From a virus, in the IMG/VR virus record IMGVR_UViG_3300030222_000026, positions 1 to 54,646 of that record: 54,646 bases of DNA; one strand, written 5' to 3'. The translations under genes and the position numbers were made by a program. The notes under the pieces were generated by a model. It was not told the DNA's origin. It was given only the letters and a program-made list of their open reading frames with translations, and did no database searches. Positions 35,142 to 44,040 of the stretch are shown one piece after another. The number at the start of each line of letters is the position of its first letter. Position 1 is the first letter of the stretch.

Positions 35142-37552
35142 GCGAAAGCCCTTATGATAATCTTCCATTTTGATGCAATAATACTGCCATAACCGCCCGT
35201 CGTCCAATTGATGATGTCGATTGGGTATGTATCAGAGCCAATTCTGACAACAATATTCGTGCTATCAAATTGGATCGCGAGCCCTCTTGCTGGCCCTTCC
35301 CACAACGAACTCACACCAGGGTTCACAAAGACCTCGTCACCGACAGAATATCCAGAGTCAGCGGAGGTGCACTTGATGGATGCGAGCACTAGCTTCGGCA
35401 CCGCTCCGAGCCCATGCGCGAGCGTCAGGCTCCCGCCGCTGGTGATGGTCTGTTCAGCGCTCTCATAGGATTTCGTGAAGGGGACGGTATCCAGCCCCAA
35501 GCTCGCCAGAAAACCCTCCTTGGTGTTCTTGCGGACGAAGCTGTCGGTGGAGCTATAGAAGATCGTGTCCGAGTTCCGCGTCGTCTGGGTGTGAGTCATC
35601 CAGACGTGCGTGCCTTGCAGATAGCGCCCCGAGATATCCCCCTCGCCGTCCCGCCGAACGAGTGTGTGCGGGTTTTCGGCGACAGAGATAGGCTGGTTCC
35701 CCTCATGCCAGACGGGGTTGTTGTCTACTTCAAGGCCGCCGTAAACAAGGACGATAGAGCCGCTTCCAGGATCAATGCGAACGTTTCCATTGTCTGAAAC
35801 AAGATACAAATCACTGTTGTTAACGGAGCCGAACCCGACATAGCCGAGGCGGGAAATCGAGCCGCCGAGAACCGTCGACCACAAGAACTCAATGTATGGG
35901 TTCGCAAGAGCCGCGCTAGCCGCTCCAGCGTCGATTAGCTGGAGAATATCAGCCCCAGATGTATTCTGAATACGGACGTCACCTCCGGCGAGGTCAAGGC
36001 GAATATTCGCGCCCTCTACATTCAAATCTGAAAATGTGCCAGAGGAGGGAGCCGACTCTCCAATCGCAGTTCCATCGACGGTGCCGCCATTGATGTTGAC
36101 CGCGCCCAACGTCGCCATTCCACTCACAACGATATTCCCATCGACATCAAGCCTTTCAGTGGGAGAGGTCTTGCCAATGGCAAGGTTTCCGCCATTGATG
36201 TAGCTGTCGCCTTGTCCTCGAAAGAACACCTTGGCATTTCCGTCGCCATCGTAAAGGAGTAGGCCCCCGTCATCTGTGCTGCCGGTGTCGCCCATGTAGA
36301 CATATCGCGACTTGTCAGGGCGCGTGATACCTAGTCCAGCGTTTTGATTTTGTTGTACTTCTAACCCGAATTGCGGCGCACCGCTCACCCCAATACCAAA
36401 CCTCCCCGTGCTGGCATCCCATCGAGCGCCTACCGTTGATCCGTCGTCTCGATAAAGAAGAATGTCACCACCAAGCGTCGCGCCACCACTTACCGCAATG
36501 GTGTCAAAGGTTGATGCCCCGAGCGCGCGAACTCCGCCATCAATCCTAAGGTGGACAGGAAAAGTGCCCGAGGCGTTCCTGGCTCGAATGTTCCACTCGC
36601 GATTATTGCCATCGTAGTAAGTCTGTAAGTGACTACCGTCATCGTATGAGCCGCTGTACGGCTCGATTTCGAAATAACCGCCAGTGACCGTGGGGCCGTA
36701 AGCCGAGAGGAAGTCCGAGGCATGCTCGCCGTCGAGCGTGTCAGCGTCGAGGCCGGAAGACGCCCCATCGTTGCCAGAGTGCCAGATCGTGTGGCCGTCG
36801 TAGGTCGAATTGGTGATCGTCACGCCGTCGATGCCGCCGCCCGTGATCGCAGCCGTCGCCACGTTGCTCATCGAAATCCACGAGGAGCCCGTGTAGACGC
36901 GCATCTCTGGCATCGTCGTGTTGAAGTAGAGCGCGCCAGCGGTCAGAGGGTCGCCATCGTTGTCGAGAGCAGGGTCGCTCGCCTTGGGGCCAAGGTAGCG
37001 GTCGTCGAAGTCATCGTACGATGACGCAGCAGCAAGGGCTGAAGCCGCCGCATTCGTCTCGCTACCAAGAGCGGCAGAGGCAGACGAAGACGCAACATTC
37101 GCATGGCCAAGGGCCGTGGAGGCAGAGCCAGAGGCGTTCGAAGCGTAGGTCTGCGCGTCGTCGCGGTGAGATTGCGCGGAGTCGCGGTAGGAAAGAGCCA
37201 GGTCGCGCGCCGCCTCGGCGGCGGCTTGGGCATCCTCGGCAGCCAACTGAGCCGCCTCGGAGGCAGTCACGAAGGCTTGGAAATCCGTCGAAGTGACATC
37301 CTCCCATCCCGCGTTCGGGTCGACAAAGTCGCCAACCCTGACCTGAAGGAGGCCGGGGGTGGAGGGGGACTCGCGGAACTCGAAAAGTTCGGAGCGAAAC
37401 TCACCGTCGCTTGGGTCGAAAAGGTCTCCAAGGAGATCGGCAAGGGAGCGACCGCCAATCTCGGCAGCCTCAAGGTAGGTGTCGAGGACGTGGTTGCCCG
37501 TGTTCTCGGACAGGAAACGGAGTTGCTTACCCCGAACCTTCGTTTCCGTCAT
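35138..37552 (-). CDS. Tail fiber / receptor-binding protein
   Basis: This 804-aa protein has a virion-anchor-like N-terminus (residues 1-90). An Ala/Ser-rich helical stalk follows (AEDAQAAAEAARDLALSYRD to SALAAASSYDDFDDRYLG), then a beta motif common in fibers (GALYFNTTMPEMRVYTGSSW) and long beta-rich repeats. It ends in a compact domain with SGGSLTLAHGLGAVPKLVLA. The part coded by about 35150-36650 is much richer in A and T than the rest (one sampled 60-base row has 25 G/C). This suggests that the receptor-binding tip was exchanged by transfer. Confidence 0.82.
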   Translation of the reverse strand: MTETKVRGKQLRFLSENTGNHVLDTYLEAAEIGGRSLADLLGDLFDPSDGEFRSELFEFRESPSTPGLLQVRVGDFVDPNAGWEDVTSTDFQAFVTASEAAQLAAEDAQAAAEAARDLALSYRDSAQSHRDDAQTYASNASGSASTALGHANVASSSASAALGSETNAAASALAAASSYDDFDDRYLGPKASDPALDNDGDPLTAGALYFNTTMPEMRVYTGSSWISMSNVATAAITGGGIDGVTITNSTYDGHTIWHSGNDGASSGLDADTLDGEHASDFLSAYGPTVTGGYFEIEPYSGSYDDGSHLQTYYDGNNREWNIRARNASGTFPVHLRIDGGVRALGASTFDTIAVSGGATLGGDILLYRDDGSTVGARWDASTGRFGIGVSGAPQFGLEVQQNQNAGLGITRPDKSRYVYMGDTGSTDDGGLLLYDGDGNAKVFFRGQGDSYINGGNLAIGKTSPTERLDVDGNIVVSGMATLGAVNINGGTVDGTAIGESAPSSGTFSDLNVEGANIRLDLAGGDVRIQNTSGADILQLIDAGAASAALANPYIEFLWSTVLGGSISRLGYVGFGSVNNSDLYLVSDNGNVRIDPGSGSIVLVYGGLEVDNNPVWHEGNQPISVAENPHTLVRRDGEGDISGRYLQGTHVWMTHTQTTRNSDTIFYSSTDSFVRKNTKEGFLASLGLDTVPFTKSYESAEQTITSGGSLTLAHGLGAVPKLVLASIKCTSADSGYSVGDEVFVNPGVSSLWEGPARGLAIQFDSTNIVVRIGSDTYPIDIINWTTGGYGSIIASKWKIIIRAFA

Positions 37553-37937
37553 GGGAGGCAGCCTCTCGACGCATGATTGCCTTCACCTTCGCGGATGTGA
37601 AGGAAGCGAAGGTCTTCTCGATGTTCGTGTCGACTAGCGCCACGAGGTTTTTCAGGTCGTCCTCGCGAGCCGCCAGAAGGGCGGCGTGACGGTCAGCCTG
37701 GAGACGCTCGAGGTCGTCGATGCGGGACACAATGGCTTCAAGGGAGTGCGAGGTGTCACAGGAAAGGGTAGAGAGGCGGTCGCGCAAACGACGGACATTC
37801 TCAGAAAGAGAACGCTCCGAAGAAGCCAGGTGGCCACGGATCTCCGCCGAAAGATCCCGGCGAAGCGTCGTGGCAACGGAACTCAGGTGCTTCGCGACAG
37901 AGGCGTCGATAAGAGCCTCGAGTTCGTCGTCGGTCAT
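37527..37937 (-). CDS. Coiled-coil protein between portal and fiber
   Basis: This 136-aa protein is almost wholly helical with heptads (RRDLSAEIRGHLASSERSLS, RRLRDRLSTLSC, IVSRIDDLERLQADRHAALL). It overlaps the portal stop by 4 nt and the fiber start by 26 nt. No membrane segment or enzyme motif is seen. It may be a structural or assembly factor. Confidence 0.65.
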   Translation of the reverse strand: MTDDELEALIDASVAKHLSSVATTLRRDLSAEIRGHLASSERSLSENVRRLRDRLSTLSCDTSHSLEAIVSRIDDLERLQADRHAALLAAREDDLKNLVALVDTNIEKTFASFTSAKVKAIMRREAASHDGNEGSG

Positions 37938-39853
37938 TGCGGCCTCGCAGGGATCAGGTTTCCGCGCTCAACCTGGCGCTCAACCTCTTCGGCAGGCTTC
38001 ACGGTGGCGCGGCCAGAGGAAATGCCGCGCTCCTTCTCCATCAAGGCCAACTGTTGAGAGGGGGTGAGGCCCTGCTGGAGTTCGTCCTTCGAGATGCGGA
38101 AGCGGTCAAGGTCGGTTACGCCCATCGAGCGGATAGCCTCCTCGGCAATGCGACCGATGTTGTATTCCATCATCAGACCCGTCTGGGAGAGAACCTGAAG
38201 CATGTCGATCCAGGTCTGCGCATTGCGCGTGGGCTCGATGGGAAGCGTGCCGTCGATGACAAGGTAGTCGATGTCCCCCTGAAGATCCTTCGTGACATCG
38301 AAGTCGAGGTAGCCATCCTCAACCATCGAGGCTAGCTGGGTGGGCATCGAGTCCTCGGAAATGCGGATGGAGCCCTGATAGGAAAGCGCATCCTGAATGT
38401 TCTGGACCATCATGCGGACCTGAGGGCGGATCGTGGTCGCGGACGTGATGCGGGACAGGACGCCAAGCCGCTGGGAGCCAAGCTGGGTCAAGCGCTGGAT
38501 TTCCGTGGCCGTACGAACGTCGGCGGTCGGCATGCCCTGCTGCGCGTCAGAGGCAGCGGACGTGCGCTGCTTCAGATCGGAGAGAAGCTGGATGTCCTGC
38601 CAATGGCCACGGGTGATGTCCGGAATGTCAGCGATAAAGACGCCCTCGCCGGGCTCTGAGCCCTGGAGCGTCCGGACAACGCCGTAAGGGTTGCGGTCGA
38701 TGAGGTCGGGGACGGAAACGCGCGTCGGATCAACGAAGATCAGGTTCGACATCGCAGCCTGAACGTTGTCCACACGACTGCGAAGAAGCCAGGTGGCGAT
38801 CTCGTGCAGCGGCATCAGGATGTCGTAGAGAGACTGGCCGAAGGTCTTGTGGACGTCCTGGAAAAGAGAGCCGATGACGACAGGGAATTGGCGTCCGTAC
38901 GGGTTCGCCTGACAGCGGATGACAACGTCTTCGTCGATGATCGTGACGACAAGGTACATGGACTGGATGGCAGGCATGCCGATCTGCCAGCCCTGAACGA
39001 CAAGCCAAACCTCGTCGACGACCCGGTTCGATCCGATTTGCCAGTGACGGGTCGTCTCGCCGGTCTGAGCCGGGTTCTGGGGGTTGATCGTGAGACCTTG
39101 GCCCTGCTCCTGCGTGAAATGATGCGCCTTCCAGGCCGCGCGGTTCGGAGTTGTCGAGCGGCGGCGGAGCGCTGGGTACTTCGCCAGCTTGGGGTAAAGG
39201 CCAGTGCGGACAAGAGCCTCGTAGGAGACGTAATCGGCGAAGCCGATGAAGTTCATATCCTCCCAATCGCCCCAATTGACGCGCGGATCAGGGAAGAAAC
39301 GGCGAGGATTGAAGTTGATGATGCGGTTCTGGTTGGCGGTGGAGTCCCACAGGATCTTGGTGGGGGCGCAGCCGTAGCGAATGCCGTCCAGGAGTTGTTG
39401 GGCAACGCGAGCCTCACCAGCCGTGCGGCGCATCTGCTGGTGCAGAATGCGCTCGATGATCAGAGAGGGCATGCGCGACTTGCGGTTCAAGCCCTCAAGC
39501 TGGAACATGGGGTTACGGCCAGTGAGGGCCGCCATCATGTAGGTGAGGACCGTGTCGCTGATCGCGCGGGTGTCCGGGATCACCGCCTTCTCGGTGAAGT
39601 CGGTCGCGTCCGGATCGACATAAACGTCATGCGCGCGGTCGGCAGCGTCCCACGAGGCGTAGCGCTTCGAGATCTGAGCAGCCGACATCTCCATGCAGGC
39701 ACGGACATAGTCGACGATGGAGCGCTCCTGCTCGTCCGTCAGAAGATCGGAAATGTCCTGATACGAGGCCAGAGCATCAAAATGCTCGGAGAGGTCGGCG
39801 ATCATCTCGCTGGGAGAGGTGATCACGTCGCGCTTGTAGGCTGGCTCCGTCAT
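37934..39853 (-). CDS. Portal protein
   Basis: This 639-aa protein has features of podovirus portals. The N-terminus carries DAADRAHDVYVDPDATDFTEKAVIPDT. Then come a helical part with SLIIERILHQQMRRTAGEARVAQQLLDG, a wing or stem with RRFFPDPRVNWGDWEDMNF, and a long helical C-terminal region with EIQRLTQLGSQRLGVLSRI. It forms the dodecameric DNA channel at one vertex. It follows the terminase gene. The ribosome site (AGGGA) sits in the 3' arm of a 9-bp stem. Confidence 0.82.
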   Translation of the reverse strand: MTEPAYKRDVITSPSEMIADLSEHFDALASYQDISDLLTDEQERSIVDYVRACMEMSAAQISKRYASWDAADRAHDVYVDPDATDFTEKAVIPDTRAISDTVLTYMMAALTGRNPMFQLEGLNRKSRMPSLIIERILHQQMRRTAGEARVAQQLLDGIRYGCAPTKILWDSTANQNRIINFNPRRFFPDPRVNWGDWEDMNFIGFADYVSYEALVRTGLYPKLAKYPALRRRSTTPNRAAWKAHHFTQEQGQGLTINPQNPAQTGETTRHWQIGSNRVVDEVWLVVQGWQIGMPAIQSMYLVVTIIDEDVVIRCQANPYGRQFPVVIGSLFQDVHKTFGQSLYDILMPLHEIATWLLRSRVDNVQAAMSNLIFVDPTRVSVPDLIDRNPYGVVRTLQGSEPGEGVFIADIPDITRGHWQDIQLLSDLKQRTSAASDAQQGMPTADVRTATEIQRLTQLGSQRLGVLSRITSATTIRPQVRMMVQNIQDALSYQGSIRISEDSMPTQLASMVEDGYLDFDVTKDLQGDIDYLVIDGTLPIEPTRNAQTWIDMLQVLSQTGLMMEYNIGRIAEEAIRSMGVTDLDRFRISKDELQQGLTPSQQLALMEKERGISSGRATVKPAEEVERQVERGNLIPARPQ

Positions 39854-39913
39854 GATGGTCCCTGCCGTGAAAAGTCAGACGCGTTATCGCGCGGCAGGGA
39901 AAGAGCGGTCGTC
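39854..39913 (-). promoter_or_regulatory. Stem-loop holding the ribosome site of the portal gene
   Basis: The arms 39859-39867 and 39892-39900 are perfectly complementary over 9 bp around a 24-base loop. On the minus strand the 3' arm CGGCAGGGA holds the ribosome site eight bases before the portal ATG. The upstream terminase stop is TAG followed by GACGAC, as at 20652 and 34629. Confidence 0.6.
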
Positions 39914-41494
39914 CTAATGGCCAAGGGGACGCGGGGCCTTGCCCCGCGCGATCATGCCGTTGAGAGAAGGCGAGCGGCGGATGTCCTTGTCTTTCGAGGC
40001 CAGGGGGTCGGAAGAAGTGGCGAGGAGCGAGTTCAGGGAATTGCCCATACTGGTCGAGTCGATCAGTTGGTCGGCGGAAATGCCAACGCGGGAAAGAATG
40101 TCGACGCCCATGATGAACGCGTCGACCATGTCGTCGTGAACGCCTGACGGGAATTGGGCAAGCTCGCGGAGGAAGTCATCGAGCCAGGGGGCCTCCTGCG
40201 GGATGAAGACGCGGCCACCCTCGATGAGAGGGAGAGTGACATTGACGCGGGCGATCTTGTCGCGGTTCGCGAGGTTGTAGGGGATTACCGACATGCCAGA
40301 AGTGTTGCGGAGTTCCTGGATCAGGGATTGGCCGGAAGCGCGGTTTTCGATGTAAAGGCCGCGAAGCCCCTTTCCGCGAAGCGCAGCGGTGCGGGAAATG
40401 GCGATGCGCTTCATCGTGGGGAAATCCCACTTGCCACGCTGAATGTCCAGAACATGAATGTCACCCTGCCGGGTCAGGCCCATGGTGCAGAGAACGGAGT
40501 AGTCAGAGTTCGAGGTGGCCTGGTAGGCCGTGTCGGCGGTGATGATGAGAGACGTGTAGTCGTCCTGAGGGACGTCGTACTGCTGAAACCAGTCGATGCG
40601 GATCAGATTGCCGCCCATGATCTGGGGGTTCTGCTGGTAAAGAGCCTCGAAGTCGCGCTCGGATTTCTCTCGCTCGCGGTTCAGATCGGTCAGGGAAAAA
40701 CGCTCAGGCCACAGGGCGCGGTATTGGACGGGTTCGGTGTTGGGGACTTCAGAGATGGCCGGGAAGTTGATGTGGTGCCACAGACCCTCCTCCCACTCAG
40801 GGGTCTGCATGATGCGACCAGCAAGGTCATCAGGGTGCCAGCGAGTCAAAATCACGATCTGGATCGGGGCGGCACCGGAGAACTCGGGTTCGCGGCGATT
40901 GGAAAGAGAGCCCGTGTAAAAGTCCCAGACACGGTCGCGGATCAGCTTCGACTCCGCGTCGACGCGGGATTTGACCGGGTCGTCAATCAAGAGGCAGTTG
41001 GCCGCACGGCCAGTGGTCGTGCCGTTCAGGCCGATGGAATAGTAGTTGCCGTTGTCGGTGGTGACGAAGGTGTCAGCCGCGCGCTTGTCGGAGGCAATGC
41101 GAGAGTCAGGGAAAATGTTGCGGTACATGGGCTCGTTCATGACGGTGCGGACAGAACGGCCAAAGCCCTTCGCGAGGATCGCATTGTAGGAAACCGACAT
41201 GACGTGGCGACGAGGGTCACGGCCAAGGAAATAGGCCGGGAAGTTGATGGTGCCCCAACTGGACTTCGCGTGGCGCGGCGGCATCGTGACCAGAAGGTTG
41301 CGGGTCGGTTCAGACCGGGAGCCGACGAAAAGCGCGCGCTTCTCCAGGAGATCGAGAGCGTTGATCAGTTCGACCTGAAAGTCAGGGAGAGTGAAGTGCG
41401 GGTACATCGTGCGAACGAAGTCGAGGTACGACTCGGAAGCGCGGCGGTACTTCAGAAGTTGCTCGATGGCCGCACGGCGCGCGTCATCATTCAT
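39914..41494 (-). CDS. Terminase large subunit
   Basis: This 526-aa protein has an ATPase domain with Walker A MPPRHAKSS (71-79) and Walker B CLLIDD (167-172). The RNase H-like nuclease domain shows IITAD321, YIEN with Glu383, and HDDMVD with Asp454 to Asp458. It packages and cuts phage DNA with the portal. ATG 41494 is chosen; a GTG at 41506 is possible. It overlaps the upstream small gene by 8 nt. All catalytic motifs are intact. Confidence 0.92.
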   Translation of the reverse strand: MNDDARRAAIEQLLKYRRASESYLDFVRTMYPHFTLPDFQVELINALDLLEKRALFVGSRSEPTRNLLVTMPPRHAKSSWGTINFPAYFLGRDPRRHVMSVSYNAILAKGFGRSVRTVMNEPMYRNIFPDSRIASDKRAADTFVTTDNGNYYSIGLNGTTTGRAANCLLIDDPVKSRVDAESKLIRDRVWDFYTGSLSNRREPEFSGAAPIQIVILTRWHPDDLAGRIMQTPEWEEGLWHHINFPAISEVPNTEPVQYRALWPERFSLTDLNREREKSERDFEALYQQNPQIMGGNLIRIDWFQQYDVPQDDYTSLIITADTAYQATSNSDYSVLCTMGLTRQGDIHVLDIQRGKWDFPTMKRIAISRTAALRGKGLRGLYIENRASGQSLIQELRNTSGMSVIPYNLANRDKIARVNVTLPLIEGGRVFIPQEAPWLDDFLRELAQFPSGVHDDMVDAFIMGVDILSRVGISADQLIDSTSMGNSLNSLLATSSDPLASKDKDIRRSPSLNGMIARGKAPRPLGH

Positions 41495-41723
41495 GGGGAG
41501 AGCCACGTAGCTTGTAGCGGAGAAGACGGGCAGCCGTGATCTCGGCTGCCGCCGAGCGGTCGTGGATCGTGTCGGCCATGATGCGCATGAGGTGGTCCAT
41601 CAGCGCAGCCTTTCGCTTCTCGGAGGGGACAGAGGACAGATCGAGTTGAGCCATCGCACGGCCAAGGGAGGACGGCGTCAAGGACGCCGCCAGGGCGTCC
41701 TTCTGGAGATTGCGGACAACCAT
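41487..41723 (-). CDS. Small protein before terminase (candidate small subunit)
   Basis: This 78-aa helical protein (SLGRAMAQLDLSSVPSEKRKAALMDHLMRIMADTIHDRSAAAEITAARLL) lies between a zinc-binding protein and the large terminase. It overlaps both neighbours by 1-8 nt. The position suits a small terminase subunit, but no HTH is evident and it is short for that role. Confidence 0.6.
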   Translation of the reverse strand: MVVRNLQKDALAASLTPSSLGRAMAQLDLSSVPSEKRKAALMDHLMRIMADTIHDRSAAAEITAARLLRYKLRGSPHE

Positions 41724-42760
41724 CAGGAGGTCTCCTTGTCGGAGGGGCCAGAGGGAGGAGTGGCCTCAAGGTCGAGGCAGGGGGCGGCGTCGGCGTCTGG
41801 CTCGTTGTGCGGGACAAAGTCGCCAATGACCTCATCGTGATTGACTGCCTCCGGGGAAAGGTGTCGCGGGAGATCGTGCTCACCCGCCTTCGGGGAAGAG
41901 AGGTAGTCGGAGAGAAGCGACTCGAGGTCGGAGCGCGACATGCTCGCAATCTCCTGGGGGTCGTGCTCGATGGTCTTCTGCTTCGTGTCGGGAAGGCGGC
42001 GGGCCGCGAGGTTGGCATCCGCCTTGTAGCGGGTGTCGGCGGAAACCAGCAGGCGATCCAGAAGGCCAAGGAACAGGCGCGTGCGAGAGAGAGACCACTC
42101 GTCACGACCAGACAGGGCCTCGGATACAGCGTGGGCCTTGGTCGAAATGACCTTCAGATAGCGCTCCCGAAGGGCGTCCTCCTGCTCCTTGGTCAAGGGT
42201 AGCTTCTCCTGCAAATAGTCGACGAGATCAGTGCGGCGCATCAGAAACTCCAAAGACGGGATGAGGGTATTGGAGACAGATGACGCAGGTCGTCCGGGGT
42301 ACGGGTGCGTCAGACACCACCAACGGAACTCAAGAGTCTCCGGTTGGAGCGCCGTAGGGTCAAAGGCCAGGGCGAAGGCGTGGAGGCGCACGATCTCGCG
42401 GCAGTGGTAAGAGCAGAACTCGTACCGGGAGTTCGGGCCGCAAATCCAGAACTTGCGGCGACAGCAGCCGCAGCGGTGCGTGCGCCAGTTGGCCTCGAGA
42501 TCGGGCAGGCGTCCGGTGCGCTCCTCGTCCAGACGTATCCACTCACCCGATAGCAGTTGGGGGTAATAGCCCTCGCGGAAGCGACGCCGGTTGGGCGTGT
42601 TGATGCTCTTCGGGGGGCGGTATCGCCCACTGGCCACGCGAGCCCAATACTCGCGGACGAGCATGGGCGCAGGGCCGCGAGGGAAGAAGCGGCGGAAGTT
42701 GTAGATGATGGAGTTGTAGAGCTTCGAGCGTTGCTCAGGTGTGCGATGGCGACGACGCAT
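41723..42760 (-). CDS. Zinc-binding protein at head of late operon
   Basis: This 345-aa protein is very basic at the N-terminus (MRRRHRTPEQRSKLYNSIIY). It has a cysteine cluster around residues 97-122 (CGCCRRKFWICG, then FCSYHCRE) that probably binds zinc. The C-terminal third is acidic. The ATG at 42760 follows GGGAGCCA. As first gene of the late operon, just before the terminase, it could be a terminase partner or late regulator. I do not recognise the family. Confidence 0.65.
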   Translation of the reverse strand: MRRRHRTPEQRSKLYNSIIYNFRRFFPRGPAPMLVREYWARVASGRYRPPKSINTPNRRRFREGYYPQLLSGEWIRLDEERTGRLPDLEANWRTHRCGCCRRKFWICGPNSRYEFCSYHCREIVRLHAFALAFDPTALQPETLEFRWWCLTHPYPGRPASSVSNTLIPSLEFLMRRTDLVDYLQEKLPLTKEQEDALRERYLKVISTKAHAVSEALSGRDEWSLSRTRLFLGLLDRLLVSADTRYKADANLAARRLPDTKQKTIEHDPQEIASMSRSDLESLLSDYLSSPKAGEHDLPRHLSPEAVNHDEVIGDFVPHNEPDADAAPCLDLEATPPSGPSDKETS

Positions 42761-42879
42761 TGGCTCCCAAAACCCCGATTTAGACCACGAGTGAGCACCG
42801 CGTAGGGAGTGGAACAACCAGGTGCGCGGGACTCCAACGGCGGGTCGAAGACCCGCCCCCCCAGGCGGTATACATCTAC

Positions 42880-42908
42880 CACATATGAGGGGGTGGGGGT
42901 CGTCTCAA
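42880..42908 (-). promoter_or_regulatory. Candidate promoter of the late operon
   Basis: On the minus strand TTGAGA (42903-42908) and TATGTG (42880-42885) are spaced by 17 bases, facing the gene at 42760. The -35 fits well and the -10 only moderately. Confidence 0.45.
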
Positions 42909-42994
42909 CGGCAAAAAATTGACACAGCAGAGGCATAAATCACTGAAATTGCTAGTGAAAAACTCCCCTCTCAAGGGAGTGTCTCGTAGTGTTT

Positions 42995-43021
42995 ACGCGC
43001 GTGAATAGGGAGTCTTAGGGG
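42995..43021 (+). repeat. 27-bp recurring element, copy 1
   Basis: It shares the core GGGAGTCTTAG and flanking bases with copies at 44264-44290 and 47460-47486, and is the most diverged. It lies 54 bases before the first right-arm ATG and is followed by a GAGCCG/CGGCTC hairpin. Confidence 0.65.
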
Positions 43022-43075
43022 GCGAGCCGAGCCAGTCGGGACCGGCTCATGACATGACACACAAGGAGTTTACAC

Positions 43076-43540
43076 ATGTCCAAGCGCAAGACGCCCACCA
43101 ATCCATTCACCGTCGCGTCCGTGGAGATTTCTCGCCTCGGCATGGGCGGGCGCGTCGCGAAAGTCATCTCGCAGCCCGTCTACGCCTACTCGGGCAAAAT
43201 CGTCGCCCACCTCGCTGGCAAGCTGCGCGAAGTGACGCCCACGGGCGACACGACCGCCACCGTCGACCTGCTCGCGAAGCCCGTGTTCGAGTTCCCCGAG
43301 CGCCCCAAGCGCGCGGAGGTCGCGGACAAGCTGGCGGAGGTCGGCGCGGTCAAGCTCGTGCCCGCGAAGGCGGCTGCGCCCGCGTCTTCGCCGAAGGCGA
43401 AGGCCGCGCCCAAGGCTTCGCCGAAGGCGAAGGCGAAGGCCGCCCCTGCGGACACCGTGGGCGCGGCGGTCGCTGCCATCATGGGCAACGCCCACCTCAC
43501 GCTCGACCAGAAGCTGGAGGCGCTCGCCGCGCTGCGGTGA
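43076..43540 (+). CDS. Hypothetical protein with histone-H1-like Lys/Ala linker
   Basis: This 154-aa protein has a beta-like N-terminal domain (about residues 10-85, VYAYSGKIVAHLAGKLREVTP). A Lys/Ala/Pro-rich low-complexity stretch follows (about 100-128, ASSPKAKAAPKASPKAKAKA) and then a short helix (LTLDQKLEALAAL). AAGGAG precedes the start. It is the first gene of the right arm and is followed by a strong terminator, so it is expressed on its own. It may bind DNA through the basic linker; function is unknown. Confidence 0.7.
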   Translation: MSKRKTPTNPFTVASVEISRLGMGGRVAKVISQPVYAYSGKIVAHLAGKLREVTPTGDTTATVDLLAKPVFEFPERPKRAEVADKLAEVGAVKLVPAKAAAPASSPKAKAAPKASPKAKAKAAPADTVGAAVAAIMGNAHLTLDQKLEALAALR

Positions 43541-43565
43541 GCGTCCCTGCCACCACCACCACAAC

Positions 43566-43598
43566 AACGCCTCGCTCGCAAGAGCGGGGCGTTTTTTT
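43566..43598 (+). terminator. Rho-independent terminator after 43076 gene
   Basis: A stem AACGCC/GGCGTT, extended through CGCTC/GAGCG around GCAA with one mismatch, ends in seven T. Confidence 0.9.
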
Positions 43599-43622
43599 AT
43601 GCCTCACACACGGAGATTACCC

Positions 43623-43757
43623 ATGTTCGAAACCCTCGCGCACCTCGTCGACACGAACGATTTATCCGCTGCACGAGCGGCCCTTGGCGACGATCCCGTC
43701 GCCATGACGTTCGACGACGACGATCACGCCGCCGACGACGACACCATCGACGAGTGA
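43623..43757 (+). CDS. 44-aa acidic protein
   Basis: This gene encodes MFETLAHLVDTNDLSAARAA followed by a strongly acidic tail with four Asp in a row twice over (DDDDHAADDD). CGGAG precedes the ATG, and terminators flank it on both sides, so it is a stand-alone cassette. A very acidic mini-protein could mimic DNA, but that is a guess. Confidence 0.65.
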   Translation: MFETLAHLVDTNDLSAARAALGDDPVAMTFDDDDHAADDDTIDE

Positions 43758-43768
43758 CCATCGGATCG

Positions 43769-43791
43769 GGCCGCACGCTGTGCGGCCTTTT
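43769..43791 (+). terminator. Rho-independent terminator after the acidic mini-protein
   Basis: GGCCGCAC and GTGCGGCC form a perfect 8-bp stem with a 3-base loop followed by four T. Confidence 0.85.
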
Positions 43792-43832
43792 CCCGTGTTC
43801 ATTGGCGAGCACGACGACACGAAAGGAACCGC

Positions 43833-44030
43833 ATGGAATATGACGTTGAAAGGCCCGCATCCTACGTCTTGAGAGCGGCGACGATCATCGGCATGAACCG
43901 GTTTTTTGACCACGTTGACGACGTGATCCAGGCCGGGGTGCGCAGTGGGGAGGCGCTCGACTACGAGCAGGCGCTTCTCCGAGCGGCCAAGAGATGCCAC
44001 GCCATCCTAGACGCACAAGTCACATCGTGA
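43833..44030 (+). CDS. Small hypothetical protein
   Basis: This 65-aa helical protein (YVLRAATIIGMNRFFDHVDD, then LDYEQALLRAAKRCHAILD) is preceded by GAAAGGAACCGC and followed at once by a terminator. Its stop lies within an 18-base direct repeat also found at the end of the previous gene. No family was recognised. Confidence 0.65.
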   Translation: MEYDVERPASYVLRAATIIGMNRFFDHVDDVIQAGVRSGEALDYEQALLRAAKRCHAILDAQVTS

Positions 44031-44040
44031 CCATCGGATC

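Larger units (their letters stand above)
42761..43075. other. Divergent intergenic control region between late and right-arm genes
   Basis: No gene is seen in these 315 bases. They hold a GCGGGTC-GAA-GACCCGC hairpin (from about 42840), a minus-strand promoter candidate at 42880-42908, TTGACA at 42919, and a hairpin (ACTCCC/GGGAGT, 42962-42980) with T's on its minus-strand side. The first copy of the 27-bp element (42995-43021) and a GAGCCG/CGGCTC hairpin before the leader of the 43076 gene complete the set. Late transcription leftward and early transcription rightward probably start here. Confidence 0.65.

Noticed and set aside
42919-42949. Plus-strand promoter TTGACA for the right arm
   Set aside because: The -35 is perfect, but the only -10-like hexamers (TGAAAT at 19 bases, CATAAA at 9) have poor spacing, so it is mentioned but not called.
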